This document shows positions 6,926 through 15,297 of a DNA stretch of 64,000 nt, piece after piece. The position numbers were made by a program, and so were the translations under genes. The stretch is from Acidaminococcus hominis. GTDB taxonomy: Bacteria > Bacillota > Negativicutes > Acidaminococcales > Acidaminococcaceae. Location: the NCBI RefSeq assembly GCF_021044795.1, contig NZ_JAJNOP010000003.1. The stretch is one strand, 5' to 3'. The notes beneath the pieces were generated by a model that was given only the letters and a program-made list of their open reading frames with translations, searched no databases and had not been told where the DNA came from. Within the stretch, counting starts at the first letter, position 1. Every line of letters begins with the position of its first letter.

Positions 6926-7501
6926 TTATTCAATGGTAACGGAGCTGCCCTCCAGAGCCTGACGCAGGGCTTCATCGCCCACTTCCTGGTTCCGGTCCAT
7001 ATACACTTCCACGGCTCCCAGGTCTTCCCGCACCGTGGCTTGCTGTACCCCGGGCACGCTTCCCAGGGCAGCCGCTGCCTTTGTCAGGTCCCCCTGGGGC
7101 AGCTTCACCAGCTTGTAGTCCAAACGCTCGATTTTAAAGATAACCGGACGGGTGCCATCGGAGCAGCAGGCAATCATCTGGTGCTCGTCCCGCATCCAGC
7201 CCCGCATAATGGAGCCCCCTTGCAGGCCGGTGTAGATGTACCGGCTGATGGCATCCCAAGCCTCGGAGCAATGGGGCATAGCCGGACCGCCGGCCACCCC
7301 GGCTGCCGTTCCTTGGGTTTCCTTCAAGGTATTCAGCCCCATATGCCAGAAATCGTCCTGTAGGCCATATCGCTCAAATACGAAGGTATCCCCCACATTG
7401 TAGCAGGGACAAGCCCCGGACTGGGGGTCTGCGCAATAGGCCTCCTGAAGCTCCGGGTACAGCTTCTTGTCGATTACCGTGACTTTTACTTTGTACTGCA
7501 T
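6926..7501 (-). CDS. TIGR04076 family protein with a C-terminal HMA-like domain
   Basis: A 191-residue, apparently two-domain protein. Residues 1-~122 follow the TIGR04076 pattern: a VKVTVIDKKLYPELQEAYCA start, a G-x-x-C-x-x-Y-x-VGD segment, a WDAISRYIYTGLQGGS block and MIACCSDGTRPVIFKIERL with a conserved Cys pair. Residues ~123-191 (LVKLPQGDLTKAAAALGSVP, then GAVEVYMD) look like a beta-alpha-beta heavy-metal-associated/ferredoxin-like fold but lack its CxxC. The biochemical role is not known. GAGGAGGAATTTTCC precedes the ATG. It is the last gene of the nitroreductase-flavoprotein operon, so a redox or metal-linked role is likely. Confidence 0.65.
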   Translation of the reverse strand: MQYKVKVTVIDKKLYPELQEAYCADPQSGACPCYNVGDTFVFERYGLQDDFWHMGLNTLKETQGTAAGVAGGPAMPHCSEAWDAISRYIYTGLQGGSIMRGWMRDEHQMIACCSDGTRPVIFKIERLDYKLVKLPQGDLTKAAAALGSVPGVQQATVREDLGAVEVYMDRNQEVGDEALRQALEGSSVTIE

Positions 7502-7544
7502 GGAAAATTCCTCCTCTTGCGTTGTGCTTCCCTAAAAAACGTTT

Positions 7545-8081
7545 TTATAAAGTATAACCTAACCGATAGGCTTCCTGGGCAAAAGCCGTTTCCTTCAGCT
7601 GGGCCGCAGTTGTGCAGCCGTGGGCATAGACAGCGCCGGCAGCCTGCCACCCCAAATAGCGCATATCCGTCTGGAACCAGATACGCATACCATCCATATA
7701 GGAAGGGTCCGGATTGGAACCGGTTACCAGAAGAATGCATTTTTTGTGGGTTCCGCGAATATGGGCATCAATGCCATGGTAACGGTCGATAAGGGTAAGA
7801 AACTGGGCCGATGCAGCATGGTAATATAAGGGTGTAGCATAAATCAGAGCCTCCGCCCTTTCAATTTTGGGATAAATCGCCGTCATATCATCTTGGTAGA
7901 TGCAGGGATGCTTGCCGCTTTCGCAATGATTGCAGCCAATACAGGGATGTATATTGGCAAAAGCCGCATCCACCCGTTCCAGGCTGTGCCCTGCTGCCTG
8001 AGCGCCGGCCATGGCCTGCTCAGCCAGACAATTCGAGCAGCCCTGCCGATGAGGGCTGCCGGTAATCACCAGTACCTTCAT
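7545..8081 (-). CDS. NAD(P)H-dependent FMN reductase-like flavoprotein with Cys motif
   Basis: A 178-residue flavodoxin-fold protein. VLVITGSPHRQGCSNCLAEQ (3-22) is the FMN phosphate-binding loop, and PCIGCNHCESGKHPC (~46-60) is the C-x2-C-x2-C-x5-C motif of the iron-sulfur flavoprotein/multimeric flavodoxin WrbA-like group, here possibly redox-active or metal-binding. ATPLYYHAASAQ is the conserved second FMN-binding segment. It overlaps the end of the nitroreductase gene in the sense that TAGGAGG holds both the stop codon and this gene's ribosome binding site. Reduction of quinones or nitro compounds is plausible. Confidence 0.85.
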   Translation of the reverse strand: MKVLVITGSPHRQGCSNCLAEQAMAGAQAAGHSLERVDAAFANIHPCIGCNHCESGKHPCIYQDDMTAIYPKIERAEALIYATPLYYHAASAQFLTLIDRYHGIDAHIRGTHKKCILLVTGSNPDPSYMDGMRIWFQTDMRYLGWQAAGAVYAHGCTTAAQLKETAFAQEAYRLGYTL

Positions 8082-8093
8082 GCGTAATGCCTC

Positions 8094-8621
8094 CTATTCA
8101 ATATAATACACCCGGTCCGGTTTCCGGGCCGGGGCCTCAGGCAAGGGGCCTTCCGGATAGCCCAGCACGCAGTGGCCGATGCCTTCCCATTCCCCCTGGA
8201 TACCCAGTTTTTGCAGAAGCTCCTGGCCGTAGGGCAGTTCAAATTCTTCCTTGGCCCGGTGAATCCAGCAGCTGCCAATGCCCAGGGCCTGGGCAGCCAG
8301 CATCAGGTTGCCCATTACCAAGCTGCCGTCGTACACATGGTTCACCCAGCTTTTGTCCCCCAGGACAATAAGCACCACCGGGGCTCCGTAGAAAGGATCA
8401 AAGCCCGGCTTCCAGCCTCCGATTTGCCGGTTCAGGTCGCTAAGTTCATCCCGGACCTTTTTATTGGTGACCGCAATAATCTTGGTGGCCTGCTTGCCCA
8501 TGCCGCTGGCGGCGTACAGGCCGGCCTCGATGATGGCATCCATGTCCTCGCAGGGAATCAGGTCCGGTTTAAATTTCCGGATGCTCCGGCGCTGTTTGAT
8601 GCACGCCAAAATTTCGTTCAT
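8094..8621 (-). CDS. Nitroreductase family protein
   Basis: A 175-residue FMN-dependent nitroreductase. RRSIRKFKPDLIP at ~10-22 is the family FMN-contacting motif, with LVMGNLMLAAQALGIGSCWI (~98-117) the second FMN site and GHCVLGYPEG near the end a third family hallmark. Members reduce nitroaromatics, quinones or flavin analogues with NAD(P)H. The start at 8621 follows TTGGAGGCGAAAAA; an upstream in-frame codon at 8675 would run into the regulator region. It leads the operon and is divergent from a Crp/Fnr-like regulator across a perfect 16-bp palindrome. Confidence 0.9.
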   Translation of the reverse strand: MNEILACIKQRRSIRKFKPDLIPCEDMDAIIEAGLYAASGMGKQATKIIAVTNKKVRDELSDLNRQIGGWKPGFDPFYGAPVVLIVLGDKSWVNHVYDGSLVMGNLMLAAQALGIGSCWIHRAKEEFELPYGQELLQKLGIQGEWEGIGHCVLGYPEGPLPEAPARKPDRVYYIE

Positions 8622-8651
8622 TTTTTCGCCTCCAAAAATGGTAAAATAAAT

Positions 8652-8667
8652 CTCAGTATATACTGAG
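8652..8667. promoter_or_regulatory. Perfect 16-bp palindrome between nitroreductase and the Crp/Fnr-like gene
   Basis: CTCAGTATATACTGAG reads the same on both strands. It lies in the 56-bp divergent region, ends 10 bp before the regulator ATG (overlapping its GAGGTG ribosome binding site) and about 30 bp from the nitroreductase start. It is the obvious candidate operator for the neighbouring regulator, though its sequence is not the classic Crp or Fnr site. Confidence 0.6.
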
Positions 8668-8677
8668 GTGAACAACG

Positions 8678-9368
8678 ATGGAATGGACTCCCAAATACAT
8701 TTTTGCTGATGACTTTCGCAGCCTGGAAGGGTATTTTGCCGCAGCGCCCCACAAGGATGTTTCCTTTCGCAAAGGGGACTACCTGTGGGAACCGGGCAAA
8801 CCCTTTGACCGGATTCACTACATCAGAAGCGGCGTAGTGGAAAACTACCTGATCCACGAAAACGGCCACCGGAAGATTCTCTCCTTTCATGCAGGGGGAA
8901 CTATTTTCCCTGGCTTCCATTACCTGCCACTACAAGATTGAAGAATCCCTGCTGAGCCGGGCCATGACCCATGTCCAGGCCTACGAATTTACCCAGGCCC
9001 AGTTCGCCCAGCTGTTTGAAGCCAATCCGGCCCTGGTGCGCCGGGTCATCGACTGGTTCTCCTCCTACACCAACCTGTTAATCTACGATGGCGCCCACCA
9101 GGAATACAACAGCTCCTTTGTCCGGCTGTGCAACCTGCTGTACCTGCTAAAGCTCAGCGAAGTGGGCCGGCGGAATATGCTCCAGGACCTGACCCAGGAA
9201 GAACTGGCGGATACCCTGGGCGTCAGCCTGATCAACGTGAGCCGGGGGCTGACCCAGCTGCGCCACCTGGGCATTATCGAAACCAAACGAAAGACCATCA
9301 CCATCCTGGAGCCGGAGCGCCTGATGCAGCTCTGCTCCGGGGAAACCCTGCCCCAGGCTTCACTATAG
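8678..9368 (+). pseudogene. Crp/Fnr family regulator interrupted by a +1 frameshift
   Basis: The first frame (8678-8941) gives residues 1-87 with the cyclic-nucleotide-binding-type beta barrel (KGDYLWEPGKPFDRIHYIRS). The second frame (about 8905-9368) resumes with KIEESLLSRAMTHVQAYEFT, the dimer helix and a C-terminal winged HTH (EELADTLGVSLINVSRGLTQ). The two parts are adjacent domains of a single ~229-residue protein; the 691-bp span has one base too many, and the frames exchange between about 8905 and 8935 near ATTACCTGCCAC. No slippery heptamer is obvious. It could be a decayed gene, a sequencing error or, less likely, programmed shifting. Confidence 0.8.
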
Positions 9369-9534
9369 GTATACCAAATTTCTTCCTTCTCTTCCGCATC
9401 AAATGATAAACAACAAATCGTTTCCAACCCAAAATAGCCGCTTCACGCCCCCTGCTGCCAGGCAATAAGCACTGCTATCTGTACGCATTATACTAACATT
9501 ATTTCTAAAGAAAGCTGTTGATTTCTACAGTCTT

Positions 9535-9595
9535 TTGCAGAAAAATTGCCGTTTCGCTATAATAGTTCCCAATCCCCCAAATTAGGGGGAATTGA
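9535..9595 (+). promoter_or_regulatory. Promoter and leader hairpin upstream of the mini-LysR gene
   Basis: TTGCAG (9535-9540) and TATAAT (9558-9563) are 17 bp apart, a near-consensus sigma-A promoter. The transcript would have a leader of ~170 nt, containing CCCCC/GGGGG arms (about 9573-9590) that form a short hairpin. The 9369-9737 gap holds no gene; the region ends with AGGAGG before the ATG at 9738. Confidence 0.6.
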
Positions 9596-9737
9596 AATCC
9601 ATTTTACCCTCTGTTTTAAGAATGAAGCGCACTTCCTGGTCCTGTTCAAATCACACAAAGCATCTCCAGTTGCTGATCTGGGGCCAGGAGAAGGCTTCCT
9701 TCCCACCGGGTACAAAGTATACTAGGAGGCGCACCTT

Positions 9738-10001
9738 ATGGATAAGGAATTGGTAGAAACGTTTTTGACTGTAGCAACCGTACGGAATATCAGCAAGGCC
9801 TCCAAGCTTTTATACGTATCCCAAGCCACGGTGAGCTACCGGCTGAAAGCCCTGGAACGGCAGGTGGGTGCAGAACTGGTGCTGCGGAGCAAGGGAATCC
9901 GCCGGGCGGATCTAACGGACAATGGCCGCCGGCTGCTGCCCCTGGCCAAGAACTGGCTGGAAGCCAACCAGGCTTTTGAAAAATTTGAACCGCAAAGTTA
10001 A
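9738..10001 (+). CDS. HTH-only LysR-like protein (truncated)
   Basis: An 87-residue protein consisting only of the LysR DNA-binding domain: FLTVATVRNISKASKLLYVS then QATVSYRLKALERQVGAELV (8-48), and the start of the linker helix. The usual ~210-residue effector domain is missing, and the gene ends directly before a strong terminator. It has a good promoter and AGGAGG, so it is likely to be transcribed. It could be a decayed LysR gene or a working mini-regulator that competes for sites of a full-length paralogue. Confidence 0.7.
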   Translation: MDKELVETFLTVATVRNISKASKLLYVSQATVSYRLKALERQVGAELVLRSKGIRRADLTDNGRRLLPLAKNWLEANQAFEKFEPQS

Positions 10002-10004
10002 AAT

Positions 10005-10059
10005 AAAACAAAACACCCCTGAAGAAATGCCTGGCATTTCTTCAGGGGTGTTTTGTTTT
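10005..10059. terminator. Strong intrinsic terminator after the mini-LysR gene
   Basis: A 26-bp near-perfect stem (ACACCCCTGAAGAAATGC with its mirror GCATTTCTTCAGGGGTGT) around a CTG loop, with A and T runs extending the pairing and serving as U tract on either strand. Confidence 0.9.
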
Positions 10060-10089
10060 AGAGTGCACCTGTTGGAACAACAGCAGCTA

Positions 10090-10347
10090 TCAAAACAACT
10101 GGTCTTGATGGTCCTCCGCCCAGGCGTAGATGAGTGCAAAAACCACCATGAGTACCGTAAGGACGACGGCCACTGTCCCAGCATGCTCGGGAGACACAAA
10201 AATCGAGGCGAGAATATACATCGCCACTAATTCAACCCCCAGCGCCAAAAGCAGCAGCGGCAGCAGACAAAGGAGGTCCATCAAAGCCCCGCCAATGAGT
10301 CCTAGAACAAACACGAAGCTCGCCAAAGCCCGGAACAACTTCCCCAT
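10090..10347 (-). CDS. Small hydrophobic membrane protein of unknown function
   Basis: An 85-residue protein with three closely spaced hydrophobic stretches (about residues 8-28, 29-50 and 55-75) and an acidic C-terminus (AWAEDHQDQLF). The start at 10347 fits GAGGTGAT placed 6-7 bp upstream; codons at 10353 and 10356 are alternatives. No family is recognised. It faces the mini-LysR gene across the terminator and has no operon partner, so the context gives no functional hint. Confidence 0.5.
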   Translation of the reverse strand: MGKLFRALASFVFVLGLIGGALMDLLCLLPLLLLALGVELVAMYILASIFVSPEHAGTVAVVLTVLMVVFALIYAWAEDHQDQLF

Positions 10348-10513
10348 ACCCATCACCTCGCTTTACAAAAAACAAGGACAACTTCCTATTATGTATATTA
10401 TATCATAACAATATAAAAGAAAGAAAAAGAAAAACCGGGTACTTTGGGAGGTAGGCCGTGGGGTTCAATTGGCAGGGGCATGACCGGGTGCGCCTATACA
10501 GGCTGTACTTCTC

Positions 10514-10843
10514 TTACCCTTCTACAACAACTGTCAGCAGCACCAGGTCCTGGCTCCCTGTATTGGTCAGGCTGTGGGAAGAACCCTTAGGGCAGATATG
10601 GCAGCAGCCCGGAGTCAGGGGCTCCTCCACTCCATCACACAGGGCGGTGCCCGTGCCGGACAGGACAAAGTTGATATCCGTACTGGTTTCGTGGCGGTGA
10701 AGTCCAATGGACGCTCCCGGCAGCAGCCGGGACGCAATGATCTTGCCGCCCGGATAGGGCAATAGCTGGGCAGCCACTTCTCCTGTACCCCCATTCATAG
10801 CTAAAAAAACCCGTTCCTCGGATTTAGAAAACTGAAGCAGCAT
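10514..10843 (-). CDS. Cupin domain protein
   Basis: A 109-residue single-domain cupin. Motif 1 is GASIGLHRHETSTDINFVLS (about 44-63), with two metal-ligand histidines (H-x-H) and Asp or Glu-equivalent residues, and motif 2 is CPKGSSHSLTN (~85-95) with the third histidine. The start at 10843 has TAAGGAGGATATT upstream; an earlier in-frame start has none. Small cupins bind sugars, oxygenated acids or act as sensors; the substrate is unknown. It is divergent from the flavodoxin gene and both could share the 174-bp region between them. Confidence 0.75.
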   Translation of the reverse strand: MLLQFSKSEERVFLAMNGGTGEVAAQLLPYPGGKIIASRLLPGASIGLHRHETSTDINFVLSGTGTALCDGVEEPLTPGCCHICPKGSSHSLTNTGSQDLVLLTVVVEG

Positions 10844-11017
10844 AATATCCTCCTTAGACGGTGCAGCAGCAATGATTTTCCGCACTACGATTAAATTTTT
10901 AAATTGATTATCCAATCTTTCAATTTGATTTATAAGTATCTGATGGCCTACAATACAAGTAATCCAAAAAGCAACCATTCCCGGCCTCTTAGCCGGCTTC
11001 AAGAAAGGATGATTCCT

Positions 11018-11545
11018 ATGAGTAAAACCTTGCTTCTCTATTATTCCCGGTCAGGGGAAAACTACGTAAACGGCCAGATTGTTTCCCTACCGGTTGGGCA
11101 GACAAAAAAGGCCATCCAATACCTGGCAAAGGCCACCGGCGCTGACACCTTTCAGGTGGAAACGGTGAAACCCTACAGTACGGATTATCACACCTGCACC
11201 CAACAGGCCCTGGAGGAGCTGCACACTGGCGCCCGGCCGGCGATTTTACAGCCCCTGACGGATATTTCCGCCTACGACAAGGTGGTAATTGCAGGTCCCT
11301 GCTGGTGGGGCACCTACCCTATGGCGCTGTTTACCCAGGTGGAAATGCTGGACTTTACCGGAAAAACCATTTATCCCCTGCTGACCCACGAGGGCTCTGG
11401 CCTGGGCCACGCCGCAAAGGATCTGCTAAAGGCCTGCAAGGGCGCCCGTCTGGGCCAGAGCCTGGCTATTCAGGGAGCCGCCGTAGAAGCTTCAGAAAAG
11501 CAGCTGCTGGACTGGGCCAAGGCGTGCGGGCTAAGAGAGGCTTAG
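11018..11545 (+). CDS. Flavodoxin
   Basis: A 175-residue flavodoxin of the long-chain 'flavodoxin_4' type. LLLYYSRSGENYVNGQ (~4-19) replaces the phosphate loop T/S-x-T-G-x-T with a S-R-S-G-E-N form typical of this group, PCWWGTYPMALFTQVEMLDF (~93-112) is the flavin-stacking W-W loop, and PLLTHEGSGLGHA follows. It shuttles electrons as FMN hydroquinone. The ATG at 11018 was preferred because AAGAAAGGA lies upstream. The gene overlaps the convergent LysR gene by 4 bp at the 3' end. Confidence 0.85.
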   Translation: MSKTLLLYYSRSGENYVNGQIVSLPVGQTKKAIQYLAKATGADTFQVETVKPYSTDYHTCTQQALEELHTGARPAILQPLTDISAYDKVVIAGPCWWGTYPMALFTQVEMLDFTGKTIYPLLTHEGSGLGHAAKDLLKACKGARLGQSLAIQGAAVEASEKQLLDWAKACGLREA

Positions 11546-12429
11546 CAGGGAAAATCCGGCTGCCCGGCGTACAGCTCCTGGAGCAGGGCAACAAACTGCC
11601 GGACACTGGTGCGGCGGTCCTCCTTGTGGGTGCACAGCACGCAGGGAAGGGTTTCCGGACAGTCAAAGGGTATCCAGGCAAAGGCCCCAGTATGGTCGTT
11701 GAGAAACCCTGGGGACAGCACGATTCCCCGCTGGGAGGCCACATAGGTCAGGGACATGTCATGGCTTTCACTGTTGAAGTACTGGCAGCCGGTATGCTCT
11801 ACCACCCGGCGCTGGACCTGACGCAGGGGGTCCTGGGAAGGGCCGCCCACCATCAGGGTCCGATCTGCCAGGTCCTGCTCCGTAATTTGCGTTTTTTGGG
11901 CCAATGGGTCATCCTGCCGGGTCACCAGATAAATCTTGCTGTCAAACAGAGGATGCAGCTGCACCTCTGGCAGATGACGCACATCCCCCTGGTAGGCAAA
12001 GCAGATATCGTACTCGCCTTTAAGAAATGCTTCGATGCCCCGATGCCAATCAAAGCCAGGGGTTACAGAAATCCCCGGATGCTGCTGTTCGAAACGCTCC
12101 AGGGCCTGGGGCAAAAAGTACAGCGCCGAACGGATGGGCATTACCAGCCGGAGATTCTCCTGGAACCGAGCCGCAAAGTTCTGTCCCTGCTCTACGGCAA
12201 TCCGCAGTTCTGTCATCACATTCTGCAAGGTAGTGACAAACTGCTCCCCGGCTGGGGTCAGAGCTGCCCCCCGGCCGGAACGGTCAAACAGCCGGAAACG
12301 GATTTCCTGCTCTGCCAGTTTAATCTGATAGGTCAGGGTGGGCTGGGAAATATAAAGGTTTTCCGCCGCCCGGTTAAAGTTGCCGGTTCGGGCCAGCTCC
12401 AGAATATATTCCATCTGTTTGGTATTCAC
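11542..12429 (-). CDS. LysR family transcriptional regulator (second)
   Basis: A 295-residue LysR protein with HTH at 1-60 (ILELARTGNFNRAAENLYIS, QPTLTYQIKLAEQEIRFRLF) and a two-lobed effector domain from ~90 (LRLVMPIRSALYFLPQALER). It is divergent from the aldo/keto reductase gene; the intergenic region includes the short palindrome TCAATTCATTGA (12445-12456) next to its start. The likely target is the aldo/keto reductase, itself or the flavodoxin on the other side. Confidence 0.9.
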   Translation of the reverse strand: MNTKQMEYILELARTGNFNRAAENLYISQPTLTYQIKLAEQEIRFRLFDRSGRGAALTPAGEQFVTTLQNVMTELRIAVEQGQNFAARFQENLRLVMPIRSALYFLPQALERFEQQHPGISVTPGFDWHRGIEAFLKGEYDICFAYQGDVRHLPEVQLHPLFDSKIYLVTRQDDPLAQKTQITEQDLADRTLMVGGPSQDPLRQVQRRVVEHTGCQYFNSESHDMSLTYVASQRGIVLSPGFLNDHTGAFAWIPFDCPETLPCVLCTHKEDRRTSVRQFVALLQELYAGQPDFPC

Positions 12430-12555
12430 ACACGTCCCTCCCTGTCAATTCATTGATTGTTATTGCTTTTATTGTACCTGGGGCATCGCTCCGGAACAAG
12501 TCAAAAAAGAAAAAGTCCTGCAAAAATGCAGGCACTATAAAAAGGAGAATCAGTT

Positions 12556-13548
12556 ATGGACTACGTTAAGTTTGGCAATACCGGCATGGATGTTTCCCGG
12601 ATTTGTCTAGGTATGATGAGCTTCGGAAAGCCCGGTGCGGAAAATGGTTTGTTTCCCTGGGCGCTGGACTACGAAGCCGGCAAACCACTGTTCCACCGGG
12701 CCCTTGAACTGGGCATCAACTACTTTGATACCGCCAATGTGTACCAAATGGGCAGCAGCGAAGAAAATACCGGCCGCTACATCCGAGAATTTGGCCTGAA
12801 CCGGGATGAAATCGTGGTGGCCACCAAGGTGAATTTTGCCATGCGGCCTGGCCGTCCCAACGGCGGCGGCCTGTCCCGGAAGAACATTCTAGCAGAAATC
12901 GACCACAGTCTGGAACGTCTGGGGCTGGATTACGTGGATGTGTACCAGATTCATCGGTTGGACCCCAATACCCCCATGGAGGAGACTCTGGAAGCCCTCC
13001 ACGACGTGGTAAAAAGCGGCAAGGCCCGGTACCTTGGTGCTTCCACCATTTTTGCCTGGCAGCTGGAACGGCTGCAAAACCTGGCCGCCCAGCACGGCTG
13101 GACCCAGTTTGTATCCTTGCAGCCCCAGTACAATTTAATTTACCGGGAAGAAGAACGGGAAATCCTGCCCCTGTGCCAAGACCGGAAAATGGCCGTGGTG
13201 CCCTGGAGTCCCCTGGCCGGCGGCCGCTGTGCCCATCCCTGGGGCACCATAACTCCCAGGACCAAGGTGGATACGGTCTCCCCTATGGTGTGGGATGCCA
13301 CCAAGGAGCAGGATAAAAAAGTGGTGGATAACCTGGCTGCCGTCGCCCAAAAACACGGACGCTCCATGGCCCAGGAAGCCCTGGCCTGGCTTCTGGCCAA
13401 GCCCTCTATTACAGCTCCCATTGTGGGCTGCACCACGGTACAGCACGTGGAAGAAGCGGTAAGCGCCCTGTCCATCCACCTGGACGAAGAAGAAATCAAA
13501 GCCCTGGAGGCACCCTATGTGCCCCACGTGAAAACCGGGCTGTACTAA
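12556..13548 (+). CDS. Aldo/keto reductase
   Basis: A 330-residue (beta/alpha)8 NADPH oxidoreductase similar to the YajO/YccK-like bacterial AKRs. The catalytic tetrad is visible as Asp in NYFDTAN (~53), Tyr in VYQMGSSEE (~59), Lys in VVATKVNF (~92) and His in YQIHRLDPN (~137). The NADPH-binding end is IVGCTTVQHVEEAVSAL. AAAGGAGAATCAGTT precedes the ATG. It acts on aldehydes or ketones in the cytoplasm; the specific substrate is not evident. It is divergent from a LysR regulator. Confidence 0.88.
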   Translation: MDYVKFGNTGMDVSRICLGMMSFGKPGAENGLFPWALDYEAGKPLFHRALELGINYFDTANVYQMGSSEENTGRYIREFGLNRDEIVVATKVNFAMRPGRPNGGGLSRKNILAEIDHSLERLGLDYVDVYQIHRLDPNTPMEETLEALHDVVKSGKARYLGASTIFAWQLERLQNLAAQHGWTQFVSLQPQYNLIYREEEREILPLCQDRKMAVVPWSPLAGGRCAHPWGTITPRTKVDTVSPMVWDATKEQDKKVVDNLAAVAQKHGRSMAQEALAWLLAKPSITAPIVGCTTVQHVEEAVSALSIHLDEEEIKALEAPYVPHVKTGLY

Positions 13549-13572
13549 TTCCAAACTGCATATGAGAAAAAA

Positions 13573-13599
13573 GCACAGCGCTAAGCGCTGTGCCTTTTT
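13573..13599. terminator. Intrinsic terminator between aldo/keto reductase and nrdR
   Basis: GCACAGCGCT and AGCGCTGTGC form a 10-bp stem with A runs to the left and CTTTTT to the right, so it serves both the plus-strand reductase and the minus-strand ftsZ-nrdR transcript. Confidence 0.9.
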
Positions 13600-13628
13600 G
13601 CAGTCAGGTTATCCGCACTGCCGGCGGA

Positions 13629-14105
13629 TTATTTCTTGTCCGTATCGGGGCCGCCCTTTTTCAGCATGTTTTGAATTTCCTGCATGAAGCTGTTCACATC
13701 GGCAAACTGCCGGTAAACAGAGGCAAACCGTACGTAGGCAATCTGGTCAATCTTTTCCAGGTACTTCATGACAGTTTCGCCAATCTGGGTGGACTTGATT
13801 TCGTTTTCTCCGCTGGCCCGCAGTTCCCCTTCGATTTGGGAAGCCAGGGACTGGATCTGCTCATAGGAGAAGGGTCTCTTTTCAAAGGCCCGCAATAATC
13901 CGGCCAGAAGTTTCTTGTTGTCGAACATTTCCCGGCGGCCGTCCTTTTTGATGACCAGCAGGGGAACTTGTTCATACTTTTCGTAAGTGGTGAAACGCCG
14001 TCCACATTTGGGACATTCTCTTCTGCGTCTGATGGATGCCCCATTATCAATAGAACGGGAATCGACTACCCGGCTGTCGCCGTAAGAACAGAATGGACAT
14101 TTCAT
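13629..14105 (-). CDS. nrdR: Ribonucleotide reductase repressor NrdR
   Basis: A 158-residue, full-length NrdR. The N-terminal zinc ribbon has CPFC at 3-6 and CPKC at 31-34, and RRFTTYEKYE begins the linker to the ATP-cone domain (VIKKDGRREMFDNKKLLAGL, ~51-70). NrdR senses ATP/dATP and represses nrd operons at NrdR boxes. It lies 22 bp after ftsZ and is the last gene of the division cluster. Confidence 0.97.
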   Translation of the reverse strand: MKCPFCSYGDSRVVDSRSIDNGASIRRRRECPKCGRRFTTYEKYEQVPLLVIKKDGRREMFDNKKLLAGLLRAFEKRPFSYEQIQSLASQIEGELRASGENEIKSTQIGETVMKYLEKIDQIAYVRFASVYRQFADVNSFMQEIQNMLKKGGPDTDKK

Positions 14106-14127
14106 AACTTACACCCCCTTCTACTGC

Positions 14128-15243
14128 TTATTTGTTGCGAATCCAGGGTGGAATCTCCGAAGAAGGAGAAGTGAAGGAGCTTACCTTAGCAGAAGCCGCA
14201 GATTCAGCTTTTTGGGTGAAACGGCTTTGCTGGGTTTCCGGTTTTACAAAGCTTTGGGGTCTGGCAGAGGTGGAGCCTTTGCCTTCGTCAATACCGGTGG
14301 CAATCACGGTTACCCGGATTTCGTCTTCCATGCTTTCGTCAATGTTGGCACCGAAGATGATGATGGCATCTTGGTCTACCACGTCGGTAATAATCTTGCT
14401 GGCTTCGTTCACGTCCATCAGGGACAGGTTGGGGCCGCCGGTGATGTTCAGCAGTACGCCCTTGGCGCCTTCGATGGTGCTGTCCAGCAGCGGGCTCTTT
14501 ACAGCAGCTTCTGCAGCGGCAGCAGCGCCTTCGTCGCCCTTGGAAGAACCAATACCCATCATAGCACTGCCAGCGTTGCTCATAACGGCTTTTACGTCGT
14601 TGAAGTCAACGTTGATCAGGCCAGGAACGGAAATCAAATCACTGATGCCCTGTACGCCCTGACGCAGTACGTCATCGGCCAGTTTGAAGGCATCTTTCAT
14701 GGAAGTTCTCTTGTCTACAACCTGCAGCAAACGGTCGTTGGGGATGGTGATCAGCGCATCTACTTTTGCTTTCAGGTTGGCAATCCCTTGTTCAGCTACA
14801 TTGTAACGACGACGGCCTTCGAAGGAGAAGGGTTTCGTTACAACGCCCACGGTCAGGGCACCAGCATTTTTGGCCATTTCAGCCACTACATGAGCAGCAC
14901 CGGTACCGGTACCGCCGCCCATGCCAGCGGTAATGAAGACCATGTCTGCACCTTTTACAACTTCTGCCAGTACATCCTTGGATTCCTCGGCAGATTTTTC
15001 ACCTACTTCAGGATTGGCACCGGCTCCCAGGCCTCTCGTTTCGTCTTCACCAATTTGAATCTTGGTGGGCGCACTGGATTTTTGCAGAGCCTGAGCGTCG
15101 CAGTTGACAGCAACAAATTCCACCCCCTGCAACCCGGCTTCGATCATACGATCAACGGCGTTATTGCCGCCCCCGCCTACACCGATAACCTTTATTTTTT
15201 CCAGGGGCTGATCCAGCTTATCCTTATCTGCCTCAAACATCAT
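14128..15243 (-). CDS. ftsZ: Cell division GTPase FtsZ
   Basis: A 371-residue tubulin homologue that forms the cytokinetic Z ring. The GTP-binding signature GGGTGTGAA is at ~109-117, the N-terminal GVGGGGNNAVDRMI at 21-34 and the T7-loop NVDFNDVKAVMSNAG at ~207. The C-terminal peptide IPPWIRNK is the short conserved tail that binds membrane tethers; an Ala/Ser/Gln-rich linker precedes it. AGGAGG is 8 bp upstream of the ATG. The usual partner ftsA is not beside it. Confidence 0.98.
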   Translation of the reverse strand: MMFEADKDKLDQPLEKIKVIGVGGGGNNAVDRMIEAGLQGVEFVAVNCDAQALQKSSAPTKIQIGEDETRGLGAGANPEVGEKSAEESKDVLAEVVKGADMVFITAGMGGGTGTGAAHVVAEMAKNAGALTVGVVTKPFSFEGRRRYNVAEQGIANLKAKVDALITIPNDRLLQVVDKRTSMKDAFKLADDVLRQGVQGISDLISVPGLINVDFNDVKAVMSNAGSAMMGIGSSKGDEGAAAAAEAAVKSPLLDSTIEGAKGVLLNITGGPNLSLMDVNEASKIITDVVDQDAIIIFGANIDESMEDEIRVTVIATGIDEGKGSTSARPQSFVKPETQQSRFTQKAESAASAKVSSFTSPSSEIPPWIRNK

Positions 15244-15297
15244 ACCATGGTCCTCCTAATCTATTTTCTTTCTAAGATTGAGTAGTTCTAAAATAAC

